A stretch of 64,000 bases of DNA from Bacillus sp. NP157 (GCA_018889975.1 CP076546.1:3162001-3226000), one strand, 5' to 3'; shown: positions 25,575-35,071, counted from the stretch's first letter. Program-made: numbers and translations. Notes: generated by a model not told the origin, from the sequence alone.

Positions 25575-28500
25575 TCAGAACTTCTTCTCAACCCCCAGCA
25601 GGATCGACTGATTGTCCTTACTCGTGTTGTCCAGGTAGTTCTGGTACTCCATCCGCAGCAGCCAGCCCTTCAGGGTCTGCAGTGCGACACCGACGCCCAG
25701 CATGGTGTGGTTGCGCGACTGGTCCATCAGGGTGGCCTGGTAGAGCGGGCCGCTGAGCGTGTCCGCGTAACGCATGGTCGCGCGGCTTGAGCCCTGCATG
25801 TCGTGGCCAAATTCAGCCCGCAGCTGCGGCGACCAGGTGCCGTAGTCGCGCTTGGCCGTCCACTGCACCAGAAGGCCCAGCGTACCGGTGGCGGTTTTTA
25901 CCGTCTGGCCCCGATAGGCCAGCGCATACACGTCGTCACCCGACTCGGTATAGCCCTCCAGCTGCGCGCGAGCCACGTCCAGTCGACCGTACGGCGTCAG
26001 CAACATGCCCTGGGCCTGGTGCTGGTAACCCACCGACAGCGAGCCGAACCATTGCTTGCCGTCGCGGTTGCCGTGCACGGTGTTGCCGTTGTCGGTCACG
26101 TAGCGTCGCGCATCGTAATCCAGCCACTGGTAACCCAGCAGGCCATCGACGTACACCGAGTCCGCCGGGTGGTAGCTGCCATACAGCACGGCGTTGTACG
26201 CATCCACCGAACTGCGGCTGTCGTGCTGGCCCACGTCCGAACGATCGTGCCCATAGCCGACGCCGAGACCCGCGGCAAAGTTGCTGCCGAATGCCCTGTC
26301 GATGCCCATGCTCACGCCCGAGGTCGTGAAGTCGATACCGTTATCGCTGGAACCCGCCTGCATCTTGCCGAAGTTGATCGCACCGCCGGTCCACACGGAG
26401 ACGTCGCCCGGCAAACTGCCTCCCGCCGGCGTGCCTTGTGCCGCCGGTGCAGGGCTCGCATCGGGCTGGACCAGGAATCGCGCGTTGCCGGTCGCATCGG
26501 TGCGGCCCAGCTCGTTCAGACCGCTCAAGCCACCGGGGCCATTCATGCCGTTGAGCTGGCGGGTGTTGCTAGCCGACGCGACGGTCAGCCCGTTGCTGAA
26601 CCCGCTGGCCCCACCGCCGCTGTGGAGGGTTTCCAGGCGGCGCTGGAAGTTGCTGATCTGGCCGGTCGCCATGCGCCGCGCCGCTTCCGCCTGGGCATCG
26701 AGCACGCCGAGCACTTCCGGATCCTTCGACGGATCGCTGCGCGGCGTCACGACGATCGTGACCGTGCCGGGCGCGGATTCCGCATACGCATTGCTGAGCG
26801 TAAACATCACCTGCGCCGAACCGCCGAACGCCGGGGCCGCGGTGAACGAGAGCAGATACCCGTCCGCACTGGGCTGGATGCTGGCCGCACCCGCATTGGC
26901 CGGCGAGACCGAAACCAGCTTCGCGCCCGTGAAGGGGCCGCCGTGGGCGAGTGCCGTCAGGTTCACCTGCACGCTGCTGCCAGCGACCACGGTACCGGTG
27001 AGCGCCGGCGCCACGGGCAACGGGTTGACCGTCAGCGTGACGTGCGCGGGTTGCGACGCACCGAACGCGTTGCTCACGGTGTAGTCGAAGCCGAGCGTGC
27101 CCGATGCATCGGCGGACGCCGTGTAGACGATGTCCGTGCCCTGCACCACGGCCGTGCCCGACGTGGGCGGCGTCACCACCGCCGCAGCGGTGAACGGCCC
27201 GTTGGTCGCGTTGGCCGCGGCATGGATCGTCACCGCCTTGCCAGCCAGCAACGTGGCCGCCTGGGCGCTGACGGTGGGTACGGCGCCCGGCGTCACCGTG
27301 ATCGTCGCGGTCGCGGGCGCCGACGTGCCGCCCGGCCCCGTCGCCGTGTACTGGAACGTGTCGGTGCCGAAGTAATCGTGCGCCGGGGTGTAGACGATGT
27401 TGAGGCCGTTCACCGCGGCATTGCCGTGGGCGGGTGCCTGGCTGACCGTCGCCGACGTCACCGGGCCGCCCTGGCTCGTCATCGGCACGGTGACGGAACC
27501 GTTGGCCGGCACGGATGCCGTGCTGTTGACGATCACGGGCGTGGCCTGGTCCACGGCCACCGTATAGGCCTGGCTGGCCTGGAAGCCGTTGCGGTCCGTG
27601 GCCGTGATGGTCACCGGGAACGACCCCGCGGCCGTCGGCGTGCCGGAAACCGCGCCCGCCGGACTCAGCGTGAGGCCGGCCGGCAGCGAACCGGCGATGA
27701 TGGCATAGGTGTACGGCGCCGTGCCGCCCGATGCCGCCAGGGTCGTCGACGGATACGCCGTGGCTACCTTGCCCTGCGGCAAGGTGCCCGGCGCGATTGC
27801 GATGCCCGGCGCGTTCACCACGAGCTGGTAGTTCTTGTCCGCTGTCTGCGCAGCGGCATCGGTGACACGCAGCGTGACGTTATAGGTGCCAGCCGCCACG
27901 GGCGTGCCCGACAGCGTGCCCGACGGACTGAACGTGACACCCGGGGGCAAGACGCCACCGGTCATCGCAAACGCGTAGGGCGCCGCGCCGCCATTCGCCA
28001 CGATGGTGACCGAATACGCCACGCCACCGGTCGCCGTCGGCAGCGGATTCGGCGTCGCGAACGACACCGCACCACCCGGCACCACGATGTTGAATGACTG
28101 GGAGACCTGCGCCGCCGGATGGAATGCGCCATTGCCGGCCTGGTCGGCGTGGATGGTGCACGCGCCCGGCGCCAGCGTGGTCAGCAAGCCACCCGAGGTG
28201 ATCGTGCACACGTTGGTGGTGGCCGAGGTAAAGCTTACCGGCAAGCCCGACGACGCCGTCGCCGTCAACGTCGGCGACGTGCCGAAGTTCTGGTTGCCCG
28301 GGTTGGTGAAGGTGATCGTTTGATTGCCTTCCGGCGTCACGGCGTTGGAGGCCGCCGAGGCGGATCCGGTCCCACTGCCGTTGGTGGCGGTCACCGTGAA
28401 GATGTAGGCCGTGCCGTTGGTCAGGCCGGTGACCGTGACCGGGCTGCCCGACCCCGTTCCGGTGAGACCACCAGGGCTGGATGTAACGGTGTATTGCGTG

Positions 28501-31061
28501 ATCGCCGAGCCGCCGGTCGTTGCCGGGGCGGTGAAGCTGACCGTGGCTTGCTGGTCACCTGCCGTGGCCGAACCGATCGTTGGAGCACCGGGCGCGATCG
28601 CGGCGACAGTGAAGCTCTGCTGCACCTGGGGCGCCGGGCCGAACGCCGCGTTGCCTGCCTGGTTGGCATCCACGGTACAGGTGCCGGCACTCACGAACGT
28701 CAGCGCACCGCCAGATGTAACCGTGCACACGCCGGTGCTTTCCGACGAGAACGCCACCGGCAGGCCCGACGATGCGGTGGCCGTCAGGGTCGGCGTCGTT
28801 CCATAGTTCTGCGTGCCAGGGTTGGTGAACGTGATCGTTTGCCCGGCGCTCGGCGTCACGGCGTTCGAATCGGCCGAACTGCTTCCGAAGCCAGCGCTGT
28901 TACGCGCCCTGACAGTGAAGGTGTAAGCCGTGCCGTTGGTGAGCCCGGTGATCGTGGCCGGACTCGTGGTTGCGGTCGCGGTCAGGCCACCCGGACTCGA
29001 GGTCACTTCGTACTGCGTGATCGTTGCACCGCCCGCCGAGGCGGGTGCAGAGAAGGACACCGACGCTTGCTGGTTGCCCGCGGTCGCCGTGCCGATGGTC
29101 GGAGCACCCGGCACCACGGCATTCACCGTGAAGGTCTGTTGCACCTGCGTCGCCGCGGCGAAGGTCGCGTTGCCGGGCTGGTTGGCGTCGATGCTGCAGG
29201 AGCCTGCGCTGACGAAGGTGAGCGCGCCACCGGTGGTGATTGTGCAGATGCCCGTCGTTTCGGAGCTGAATACCACGGACAGCCCCGACGACGACGATGC
29301 GGTCAGGGTCGGTGCCGTGCCGTAATTCTGCGCACCAGGATTGTTGAAGGTGATGCTCTGCGTCGCTTGCGTGCCGACGCTGTTGGAGGCCGCCGACTCG
29401 GGGCTGTCGCCCTGCGCATTGGTCGCCCTCACCGTGAAGGTATAGGGCGTGCCGGCGATCAGGCCGGTCACGGTCAGCGGGCTTGCGGAGCCGGTGGCGG
29501 TCAGCCCACCCGGCGTCGAGGTGGCCGTATAGCTCGTGATGGGCGACCCGCCGTTGTCGCTCGGCGCGGTAAACGTCACGGCCGCGGCATTGCTGCCTGA
29601 TGCACCGGCCGTAGCTGCGCCGATCGTCGGCGCCAGCGGTTTGGTCGCGGCAACCGTCAGCGTGTAGGGCCGGGCGCCCGTGAATCCGCCATTGTCGGTG
29701 GCGGTCACCGTGAAGTTGAACGTGCCGCTCGCCGTCGGCGTACCCGACAGCGTGCCGTTATTTGCGAGTGTCAGGCCGGATGGCAAGGCGCCCGTATTGG
29801 TGAAGGTGTACGGCGCCGTGCCGCCGGATGCGGTGAAGGTGGTGCTGTAAGCGCTGCGCACCGTCGCGTTCGGCACGGAGGGAGGTGCGACCGTGATGGT
29901 CGGCCCGCTCACCGTGACGGTATAGGACCGGGTCTGCATGTACGGACCCGTGCCGGTCGAGGAATCGGTCGCGCGGATGGTGAAGGCGAAGGTGCCGGGT
30001 GTCGTCGGCGTGCCGCTGAGGACGCCGCCGCTCGAGAGGGTGACACCCAGGGGCAAGGTGCCGGTCAAGCTGAAGGTATACGGGGCCGTGCCGCCGGAGG
30101 CCGTCACCGCGGCCGAATACGCTGAGCCGACGGTGCCCCCAGGCAACGTGGTCGGAACAATGGCGAGGGTCGGTGCGGCGACGGTCAGCGTGAAGGTGTG
30201 CGGGGCGGACGCAAACGGTCCCGTACCCGTCGAGCTATCCGTGGCTTTAGCCTGGAAGCTGAAGGTGCCGCCCGCCGTGGGCGTGCCAGTGAGCGAGCCG
30301 CTCGGTGCGAGTGTGACACCGGCGGGCAACGCACCGCCAGTCACGGTGTAGGTGTAAGGCGCCGCGCCACCGGATGCACCCGCGACGCTGCCGTTGTACG
30401 GCGCACCCACGGTGGCATTGGCCGGGTTCGCGGGCGCGTAGGTGATCGTCGGGGGACTGACCGTGACGGTGACCGTGGCTGGGCTCGAGGTGCCTGCGCC
30501 GTTCGTCGCGGTGTAGGTGAAGACATCCGTTCCAGCATACCCGGTGACGGGCGTGTAGGTGATCGCGGTGCCACTGGCCGTCGCCGTGCCATGCGCTGCC
30601 GCCGTGGCGACGGCCACCGAGGTGGGCGAGCCGGTCGTGTTGAGGGTGATCGGGTTGGCCGAGCTGTTGTAGGGCACCGTGGCGGACACGGGGCCGGCTG
30701 TCGGGGCGCCCCCGCCGGTGATGGTGACCCGGAACGTGATGGGCGTGCTGTTGTCGTCCTGGACCACGAAGGTATCGACGGTGCCCGCGCCGCCGGTGTT
30801 GCGATAGATCAGCAGCGGGTCTTGCGAGTAGTCGAGCGTGCCGTGCGCCGGCGGCTGGTCAGGCGGCGAGACGAAGCCGAAATCCGAGCACGAGAAGGTC
30901 GCCGTGCCGCCCGGTGCGATGGTCGCGGTTTGTGGCGACGTGCACGCGGCCGACGCGGCTTGCGCAACGCCAAGGAACAACAGGCACACCACTGCGAATC
31001 GCAGCCAGAACCCACCCAAGCCGCGCAGCAACCGCCGGCGATCGTCCACACTCGTTTCCAT
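25575..31061 (-). CDS. Giant autotransporter with Ig-like (He_PIG), fibronectin III and repeat modules
   Basis: 1828 aa from ATG 31061 (AGGGA site upstream). Signal peptide ending AQAASA-AC; several Ig-like putative Ig modules recognised by the repeated pattern GGTAPYTF...GxLPxGVTL...GTLSGTPTxxGTF; three fibronectin III-like modules (PGAPTIGxAT) alternating with NPGxQNYGTxPTLTA modules; more Ig-like modules; then a linker and a C-terminal beta-barrel of about 270 residues ending SILLGVEKKF. The last Phe and amphipathic strands fit a type Va autotransporter. Probably a surface adhesin or scaffold. Divergent from the tail-collar genes, with a 296-bp shared region (31062-31357) that holds no gene. 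Confidence 0.9.
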   Translation of the reverse strand: METSVDDRRRLLRGLGGFWLRFAVVCLLFLGVAQAASAACTSPQTATIAPGGTATFSCSDFGFVSPPDQPPAHGTLDYSQDPLLIYRNTGGAGTVDTFVVQDDNSTPITFRVTITGGGAPTAGPVSATVPYNSSANPITLNTTGSPTSVAVATAAAHGTATASGTAITYTPVTGYAGTDVFTYTATNGAGTSSPATVTVTVSPPTITYAPANPANATVGAPYNGSVAGASGGAAPYTYTVTGGALPAGVTLAPSGSLTGTPTAGGTFSFQAKATDSSTGTGPFASAPHTFTLTVAAPTLAIVPTTLPGGTVGSAYSAAVTASGGTAPYTFSLTGTLPLGVTLSSGGVLSGTPTTPGTFAFTIRATDSSTGTGPYMQTRSYTVTVSGPTITVAPPSVPNATVRSAYSTTFTASGGTAPYTFTNTGALPSGLTLANNGTLSGTPTASGTFNFTVTATDNGGFTGARPYTLTVAATKPLAPTIGAATAGASGSNAAAVTFTAPSDNGGSPITSYTATSTPGGLTATGSASPLTVTGLIAGTPYTFTVRATNAQGDSPESAASNSVGTQATQSITFNNPGAQNYGTAPTLTASSSSGLSVVFSSETTGICTITTGGALTFVSAGSCSIDANQPGNATFAAATQVQQTFTVNAVVPGAPTIGTATAGNQQASVSFSAPASAGGATITQYEVTSSPGGLTATATTSPATITGLTNGTAYTFTVRARNSAGFGSSSADSNAVTPSAGQTITFTNPGTQNYGTTPTLTATASSGLPVAFSSESTGVCTVTSGGALTFVSAGTCTVDANQAGNAAFGPAPQVQQSFTVAAIAPGAPTIGSATAGDQQATVSFTAPATTGGSAITQYTVTSSPGGLTGTGSGSPVTVTGLTNGTAYIFTVTATNGSGTGSASAASNAVTPEGNQTITFTNPGNQNFGTSPTLTATASSGLPVSFTSATTNVCTITSGGLLTTLAPGACTIHADQAGNGAFHPAAQVSQSFNIVVPGGAVSFATPNPLPTATGGVAYSVTIVANGGAAPYAFAMTGGVLPPGVTFSPSGTLSGTPVAAGTYNVTLRVTDAAAQTADKNYQLVVNAPGIAIAPGTLPQGKVATAYPSTTLAASGGTAPYTYAIIAGSLPAGLTLSPAGAVSGTPTAAGSFPVTITATDRNGFQASQAYTVAVDQATPVIVNSTASVPANGSVTVPMTSQGGPVTSATVSQAPAHGNAAVNGLNIVYTPAHDYFGTDTFQYTATGPGGTSAPATATITVTPGAVPTVSAQAATLLAGKAVTIHAAANATNGPFTAAAVVTPPTSGTAVVQGTDIVYTASADASGTLGFDYTVSNAFGASQPAHVTLTVNPLPVAPALTGTVVAGSSVQVNLTALAHGGPFTGAKLVSVSPANAGAASIQPSADGYLLSFTAAPAFGGSAQVMFTLSNAYAESAPGTVTIVVTPRSDPSKDPEVLGVLDAQAEAARRMATGQISNFQRRLETLHSGGGASGFSNGLTVASASNTRQLNGMNGPGGLSGLNELGRTDATGNARFLVQPDASPAPAAQGTPAGGSLPGDVSVWTGGAINFGKMQAGSSDNGIDFTTSGVSMGIDRAFGSNFAAGLGVGYGHDRSDVGQHDSRSSVDAYNAVLYGSYHPADSVYVDGLLGYQWLDYDARRYVTDNGNTVHGNRDGKQWFGSLSVGYQHQAQGMLLTPYGRLDVARAQLEGYTESGDDVYALAYRGQTVKTATGTLGLLVQWTAKRDYGTWSPQLRAEFGHDMQGSSRATMRYADTLSGPLYQATLMDQSRNHTMLGVGVALQTLKGWLLRMEYQNYLDNTSKDNQSILLGVEKKF
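28090..29360 (-). repeat. Intragenic tandem repeat of about 173 codons in the autotransporter
   Basis: Two full copies and one partial copy of a module that begins TITFTNPGxQNYGTxPTLTA and continues through a fibronectin III-like segment to SNAVTP. Copy boundaries are near 29350, 28835 and 28320, a period of about 518 bp. Copies are clearly diverged, so duplication is not recent. Confidence 0.75.
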
Positions 31062-31357
31062 CGTCGTTCCCTGGAAGCCGACCGGCCGCAAACCGCCCGC
31101 ACGCGAAAAGCATGCGAGCGCGAAGGCGCTACCGTGAAAGCCCTGTTCCCCTAGCCATGGCGCGCGGCGAAGCCTGCGCCCGACGAATCCGTTGCGCTTT
31201 CCGCAATCGACCAATCCGTCCCCGGCGCTATTGAATCAGCAAACTTTCGGTTGCGCAGCAGGAAGGCTTAAGTCTTGCCGGAAGCGCGCATCATCGTCGC
31301 TGTGCAAGCGAAGCGTTCTCCGACACAGTGCGACGCACCCTCAGGGAGGTCCACGCA

Positions 31358-31891
31358 ATGACTGACGTTTACCTCGGCCAGATCATGATGGCCGGATTCG
31401 GATTCGCGCAGCGCTACTTCGCCCAATGCAACGGGCAGATCCTGCCCATCAGTCAGAACACTGCGCTGTTTTCACTGCTTGGCGTGCAATACGGTGGCAA
31501 TGGCAGCGTCACCTTTGGGCTGCCCGACCTGCGTGGCCGCGTTCCCGTGGGCGCCGGCGCGTCGCAGGACCAGGCATGGCAACCGGCGGCCTATGCACAG
31601 GGCGCATTGGCGGGCACGGAGACAGTCACCCTCACGACCTCGGAAATGCCCGCGCATGGCCACCAGGTAAGCGCGACCACCGCCGCCGGCGCAGGCCGTA
31701 GCCCGTCGAACCAGATCTACGCATCCACGACAGGCCAGGAGGCGTTGTACGCCTCGCCCGGTGCGCAGGTGGTGCTCAACCCGGCATGCGTGAGCCCAGC
31801 GGGTGGCTCGCAACCGCATGAAAACATGCAGCCCTACCTGGCGATCAATTTCGTCATCGCCCTGAACGGCATCTACCCCTCGCGCGGCTGA
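31358..31891 (+). CDS. Phage tail collar / Mdp-type domain protein 1
   Basis: 177 aa from ATG 31358 (GGGAGG upstream). Single tail-collar domain: MTDVYLGQIMMAGFGFAQRY, CNGQILPISQNTALFSLLG, YGGNG...FGLPDLRGRVPVGAG, then AHGH and the C-terminal LAINFVIALNGIYPSRG. These are the hallmarks of the microcystin-dependent-protein (MdpB) family, related to short tail fibre domains of phages but found in bacterial genomes as tandem triplets. No signal peptide. First of three paralogs in a row, followed by GNAT and DUF6916 genes. Function unknown; the group is not part of a visible prophage. Confidence 0.88.
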   Translation: MTDVYLGQIMMAGFGFAQRYFAQCNGQILPISQNTALFSLLGVQYGGNGSVTFGLPDLRGRVPVGAGASQDQAWQPAAYAQGALAGTETVTLTTSEMPAHGHQVSATTAAGAGRSPSNQIYASTTGQEALYASPGAQVVLNPACVSPAGGSQPHENMQPYLAINFVIALNGIYPSRG

Positions 31892-31920
31892 ATCCCCGGA
31901 CCGGATTAGGAGTTTCGACG

Positions 31921-32448
31921 ATGAGTGATCAATACGTCGGGGAAATGCGCCTGTTCGCGTTTTCGCGCATCCCGAATGGCTGGCTGGCCTGCAACGGCGC
32001 CCTCCTGGCCATCAATCAATACGAAGTGCTTTATGCCCTGATCGGCACGACGTACGGCGGTGACGGCGTCACCACCTTCGCGGTCCCGGACCTGCGCGGT
32101 CGAGTGCCGATGCACCAGGGCCAGGGCAATGGCTTGTCGCCCCACCCGATCGGCATGGTCTCGGGCACGGAATCGGTCACGCTGTTGACCAGTCAGTTGC
32201 CCATGCACACCCATCCGCTGACGGTGACCTCCGCGAATGCCACGCAGTTTTCCCCCGCTGGGGTCCAGCTGGGTGCGTTGGGATCGGATACGACTTATGC
32301 CACCGACGCGACCGGAGCAGGCACGTTCCCCATGGCGCCGTTGATGGTCCAGCCCGCGGGTAGCAACCAACCCCACGACAACATGATGCCCACGCTGGTT
32401 GCCTCGATGTGCATCGCATATGTCGGTGTCTATCCCAGCCAGGGCTGA
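31921..32448 (+). CDS. Phage tail collar / Mdp-type domain protein 2
   Basis: 175 aa; 29 bp after the first paralog, with TTAGGAG upstream of its ATG. Same architecture: MSDQYVGEMRLFAFSRIPNG, CNGALLAINQYEVLYALIG, YGGDGVTTFAVPDLRGRVP, MHTHPLTV and a terminal CIAYVGVYPSQG. The middle variable part differs from paralog 1, as seen in such triplets, so the three may form a hetero-oligomer (inference). Confidence 0.88.
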   Translation: MSDQYVGEMRLFAFSRIPNGWLACNGALLAINQYEVLYALIGTTYGGDGVTTFAVPDLRGRVPMHQGQGNGLSPHPIGMVSGTESVTLLTSQLPMHTHPLTVTSANATQFSPAGVQLGALGSDTTYATDATGAGTFPMAPLMVQPAGSNQPHDNMMPTLVASMCIAYVGVYPSQG

Positions 32449-32496
32449 TTCCCGCACCGTGGATTCCGCGAGTGCCTCTCATACAAGGTGTGCAGC

Positions 32497-33033
32497 ATGA
32501 CGACCCCCTACCTCGGTGAAATCCAGCTGTTCGGCTTCAACTATGCGCCCCAGGGTTGGGCGCAATGCGAGGGACAGACCTTACCGCTTTCCCAGTTCTC
32601 GGCGCTCTACACGCTGCTTGGCGTGCAATACGGCGGAAATGGCACCAGCAACTTCATGCTACCGAACTTCAGCAATCGCACGCCGGCCTCGCAAGGACGG
32701 GGGCCAGGGCTGACACCACGGTCGGTAGGCGACACCGTCGGCGAGAACAGCGTGACGTTGCTGGCGACCGAGATGCCGGCACACGGGCATGGCGTGCTTA
32801 TCTATAACCAGAGTGACAACAGCAAGCGCACAGGCACGCCCGTGAACGGGGCTTACCTGTCGAACCCGCATAGCTCGAGCACCAAACCGTATGCGCCGCT
32901 GCCGGGCAATACCCTGCTCGCGCCGCAGACGCTGGGCGTCTCAGGTGGGAACCAGCCGCATGAAAACCGGCAGCCGTTCCTCGCGCTGAATTTCTGCATT
33001 GCGCTCGAAGGCGTCTATCCCAGCTTCGGGTGA
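32497..33033 (+). CDS. Phage tail collar / Mdp-type domain protein 3
   Basis: 178 aa from ATG 32497 (MTTPYLGEIQLFGFNYAPQG). Same conserved blocks: CEGQTLPLSQFSALYTLLG, YGGNGTSNFMLPNFSNRTP, AHGHGV and LNFCIALEGVYPSFG. Its TGA overlaps the GTG of the following acetyltransferase gene (GTGA), showing tight translational coupling between the collar proteins and the GNAT enzyme. Confidence 0.88.
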   Translation: MTTPYLGEIQLFGFNYAPQGWAQCEGQTLPLSQFSALYTLLGVQYGGNGTSNFMLPNFSNRTPASQGRGPGLTPRSVGDTVGENSVTLLATEMPAHGHGVLIYNQSDNSKRTGTPVNGAYLSNPHSSSTKPYAPLPGNTLLAPQTLGVSGGNQPHENRQPFLALNFCIALEGVYPSFG

Positions 33034-33578
33034 CACGCATGGTCGCCCTCGCATTCGCTCCGATGACGAGGGCGATCGCCAGTGCGCCGCCGGGTTGGGC
33101 CGCGCAGCGCCTGGCGTTGCGTCCGGCCGTGACGTCCGACATGCCGTTCCTGCGGCGCCTCTACGCACAGACCCGTGCCGTGGAGCTGGCTGGCGTGCCG
33201 TGGCCTGCGGCCATGCGCGAACAGTTCCTCGATGACCAGTTCGCGCTGCAGCACCGCCATTACACCCAGCAGTTCGGCAGCGCCGAGTTCCTGATCGTGG
33301 AAGCCGAGGGTGAGCCGATCGGTCGGCTCTATCTCGACCATGCGTCGGACGCTTGCCATGTCATCGACATCAGCATCGAACAGGCGTGGCAAGGCAAAGG
33401 GCTGGGTACGGCCTTGCTTGGACAGGTCCAGCACGATGCGGGCAGCGCCTCGCGTGCGGTCACCCTCAACGTAAACCGGCATAACCCACGGGCGCGTCGT
33501 TTGTACGAAGCGCTCGGTTTCGTCACCGTGGCCGATGAAGGCGTCTACACCAGCATGCGCTGGCCTGCGCCTAGTTGA
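33030..33578 (+). CDS. GNAT-family N-acetyltransferase
   Basis: 182 aa from GTG 33030, overlapping the previous stop by four bases. GNAT core with LRPAVTSDMPFLRRLY, ISIEQAWQGKGLGTALLGQV (acetyl-CoA loop Q-x-x-G-x-G) and LNVNRHNPRARRLYEALGF. Coupled to the third tail-collar gene, so a natural substrate is a collar protein N-terminus or Lys residue (inference only). Its end overlaps by 8 bp the convergent DUF6916 gene. Confidence 0.88.
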   Translation: MTRMVALAFAPMTRAIASAPPGWAAQRLALRPAVTSDMPFLRRLYAQTRAVELAGVPWPAAMREQFLDDQFALQHRHYTQQFGSAEFLIVEAEGEPIGRLYLDHASDACHVIDISIEQAWQGKGLGTALLGQVQHDAGSASRAVTLNVNRHNPRARRLYEALGFVTVADEGVYTSMRWPAPS

Positions 33579-33864
33579 AGACCGCCTGGTAGAGGAACCC
33601 GTCTTTGTCCCGCGCGACTGGCACGAGGAATATGCCGAATTCCGCCATGCGTTCGCTGCCCATGGCATAGGTGCGCTGCGGGAACAGCACCGGCGATGCA
33701 TTGCGGAACAGGAGCGAGAACGGCTCCCTCATCAGCCCTGGCATCGGGCGATGCTGCAGCGGACGGGCTTCCACGAGCACGAACGGAACGCGCGCCTGGT
33801 CGATGTCGACGTAGAACGTCTCGTTCATCTGGCCGGCGAAGTGATCGAGTCGAAGCAGATGCAT
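33571..33864 (-). CDS. DUF6916-like protein
   Basis: 97 aa from ATG 33864, with GGAGG six bases upstream. The sequence FSLLFRNASPVLFPQRTYAM followed by FGIFLVPVARDKDGFLYQAVFN (in part) fits the small DUF6916 family, which I recall as a companion of Mdp-type tail collar genes. No signal peptide or membrane segment. Convergent with the GNAT gene and overlapping it by 8 bp. Function unknown. Confidence 0.75.
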   Translation of the reverse strand: MHLLRLDHFAGQMNETFYVDIDQARVPFVLVEARPLQHRPMPGLMREPFSLLFRNASPVLFPQRTYAMGSERMAEFGIFLVPVARDKDGFLYQAVFN

Positions 33865-34012
33865 GCTATGCCTCCGTGGCGTTGCGACGAGCATGCCTAA
33901 ATCGCATCCGGCGATGCAACTGCTTTTTTTCTCGTCGGGTGCGCTCGACGAAAGCTGCTGAACGACGACGACTAACGGTCGCGCGTCGCGCCCGGTGCCT
34001 GGCGGTTGTCGT

Positions 34013-34420
34013 TCACGGCGAAGGCGCCGGCCTCAGCCTTCCGTTCCAGGTCGCACGTGGCGTGTCGAATGTAATCGTCATGGCGCGCTCGGTTGTAGCG
34101 GGCGTTACCCGAAGGTCGCGACTCATCACACCGTCGCAAAATCGGCCGCCATTCATCGATGGACCGAAGCGATAGAACAGCGTGTCGCCATCCGCCCTTA
34201 GGAAGCGGGCCGTGACGTCGCACGAGAATGGCTCGTCGAAGTGCGCCCGGACTGACGTGGAAGCAAAGGACAGGCGCATTACAACGTCGCTATTGGCCTG
34301 CTGAATGAGGCCTTGCCACATGCCCTGGGGTTGCGCCGGCGAGTCGGCAGCGGCGCCTGTCACAGGAAGAAAGCCGATCAGCGCGGCGCAATATCCGTAC
34401 ACGGCCAGTCTCGAAAACAT
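34013..34420 (-). CDS. Secreted hypothetical protein
   Basis: 135 aa from ATG 34420 (GGGAG upstream). Signal peptide MFSRLAVYGYCAALIGFLPV ending near GAAADS, then a beta-rich domain of about 110 residues with two cysteines (FSCDV, RFCDG) likely disulfide-bonded: GMWQGLIQQANSDVVMRLSF looks like a small lipocalin-like or META-like barrel. No family recognised. The last gene of a run of five small minus-strand genes that ends here. Confidence 0.65.
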   Translation of the reverse strand: MFSRLAVYGYCAALIGFLPVTGAAADSPAQPQGMWQGLIQQANSDVVMRLSFASTSVRAHFDEPFSCDVTARFLRADGDTLFYRFGPSMNGGRFCDGVMSRDLRVTPATTERAMTITFDTPRATWNGRLRPAPSP

Positions 34421-34518
34421 CGCGGGTCTCCCGACGGAAAGGGTTGTCGGGACGCTATCAGAGGCACGCGTGTCGGCTAGCTGCAAACTCGGCAAGGTGC
34501 ACGGCAGGCTTGAACGCA

Positions 34519-34704
34519 TCACGGCCTGGCGCGGCGATTCTTGACAAAGGCAAGCAGCACCCAAACCTGGGCGATCACACCAAAGAAGATGGCAAGACGA
34601 AAATAGGACACGGTCAGCGGGCTGTATATCAGCTCAATGATCCCGCTCATGCCGAGCGCCCAAAGCAACCCGAGCATTTCCCTAAGCAGTATTCGCTTCA
34701 ACAT
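34519..34704 (-). CDS. Small two-helix membrane protein
   Basis: 61 aa from ATG 34704, with GAGG upstream. Two hydrophobic segments (EMLGLLWALGMSGIIELIY and LAIFFGVIAQVWVLLAFV) and a basic C-terminus (KNRRARP). No family recognised. Part of the AT-richer small-gene patch. Confidence 0.55.
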   Translation of the reverse strand: MLKRILLREMLGLLWALGMSGIIELIYSPLTVSYFRLAIFFGVIAQVWVLLAFVKNRRARP

Positions 34705-34852
34705 GACGTCCTCACCCTGACGGCAAGCGGTGCATTGCATCTTTCAAGTCTAGCCGCAGCATGCCATCGAAGTGGCCAGGGCAACGCAGCGTTGCTAACA
34801 CAGGTCACGCTGAGTCAGCAAGATGACATCGGCTCTTCCCTGATGCATGCGC

Positions 34853-35071
34853 CTACTCGTCCGGGATGAAGAATCCCGTGGTGGAATGGTCGGTATCGAC
34901 TTCGATGTCGGAAACATAGAAGCCGTCGGGCCACCCTGCGAAACGATGTCGACTCTTCACGACCTCTATCGCGTCCCTGGCTTTCTTCTCGGAGGAAAAC
35001 ACGCCAATGAAAACGGTGTCCGTGATGTATTCGTCGAGCTCGCGGAACCATTCCAACTGATAGACGATCAT
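34853..35071 (-). CDS. Small DUF7336-like protein, copy 1
   Basis: 72 aa. YQLEWFRELDEYITDTVFIG, VFSSEKKARDAIEVV and WPDGFYVSDIEVDTD follow the pattern IGxYSSxxxAxxAI...PxGFxIxxxEvD that I associate with the DUF7336 family. Cytoplasmic, acidic. Its neighbour at 35366 has the same pattern, so the two are diverged paralogs. Such tandem small paralogs are common in immunity-gene arrays, but no toxin remains here, so that role is only a guess. Confidence 0.65.
   Translation of the reverse strand: MIVYQLEWFRELDEYITDTVFIGVFSSEKKARDAIEVVKSRHRFAGWPDGFYVSDIEVDTDHSTTGFFIPDE

Noticed and set aside
25803..28097. 764-codon plus-strand open frame opposite the autotransporter
   Set aside because: Arg/His-rich shadow frame of a repetitive high-GC gene.
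28090..29360. CRISPR-like or intergenic repeat array
   Set aside because: The periodicity is about 518 bp and in frame within a continuous coding sequence.
31358..33033. Prophage tail region
   Set aside because: Only tail-collar domains are present; no structural, lysis, replication or integrase genes around them.
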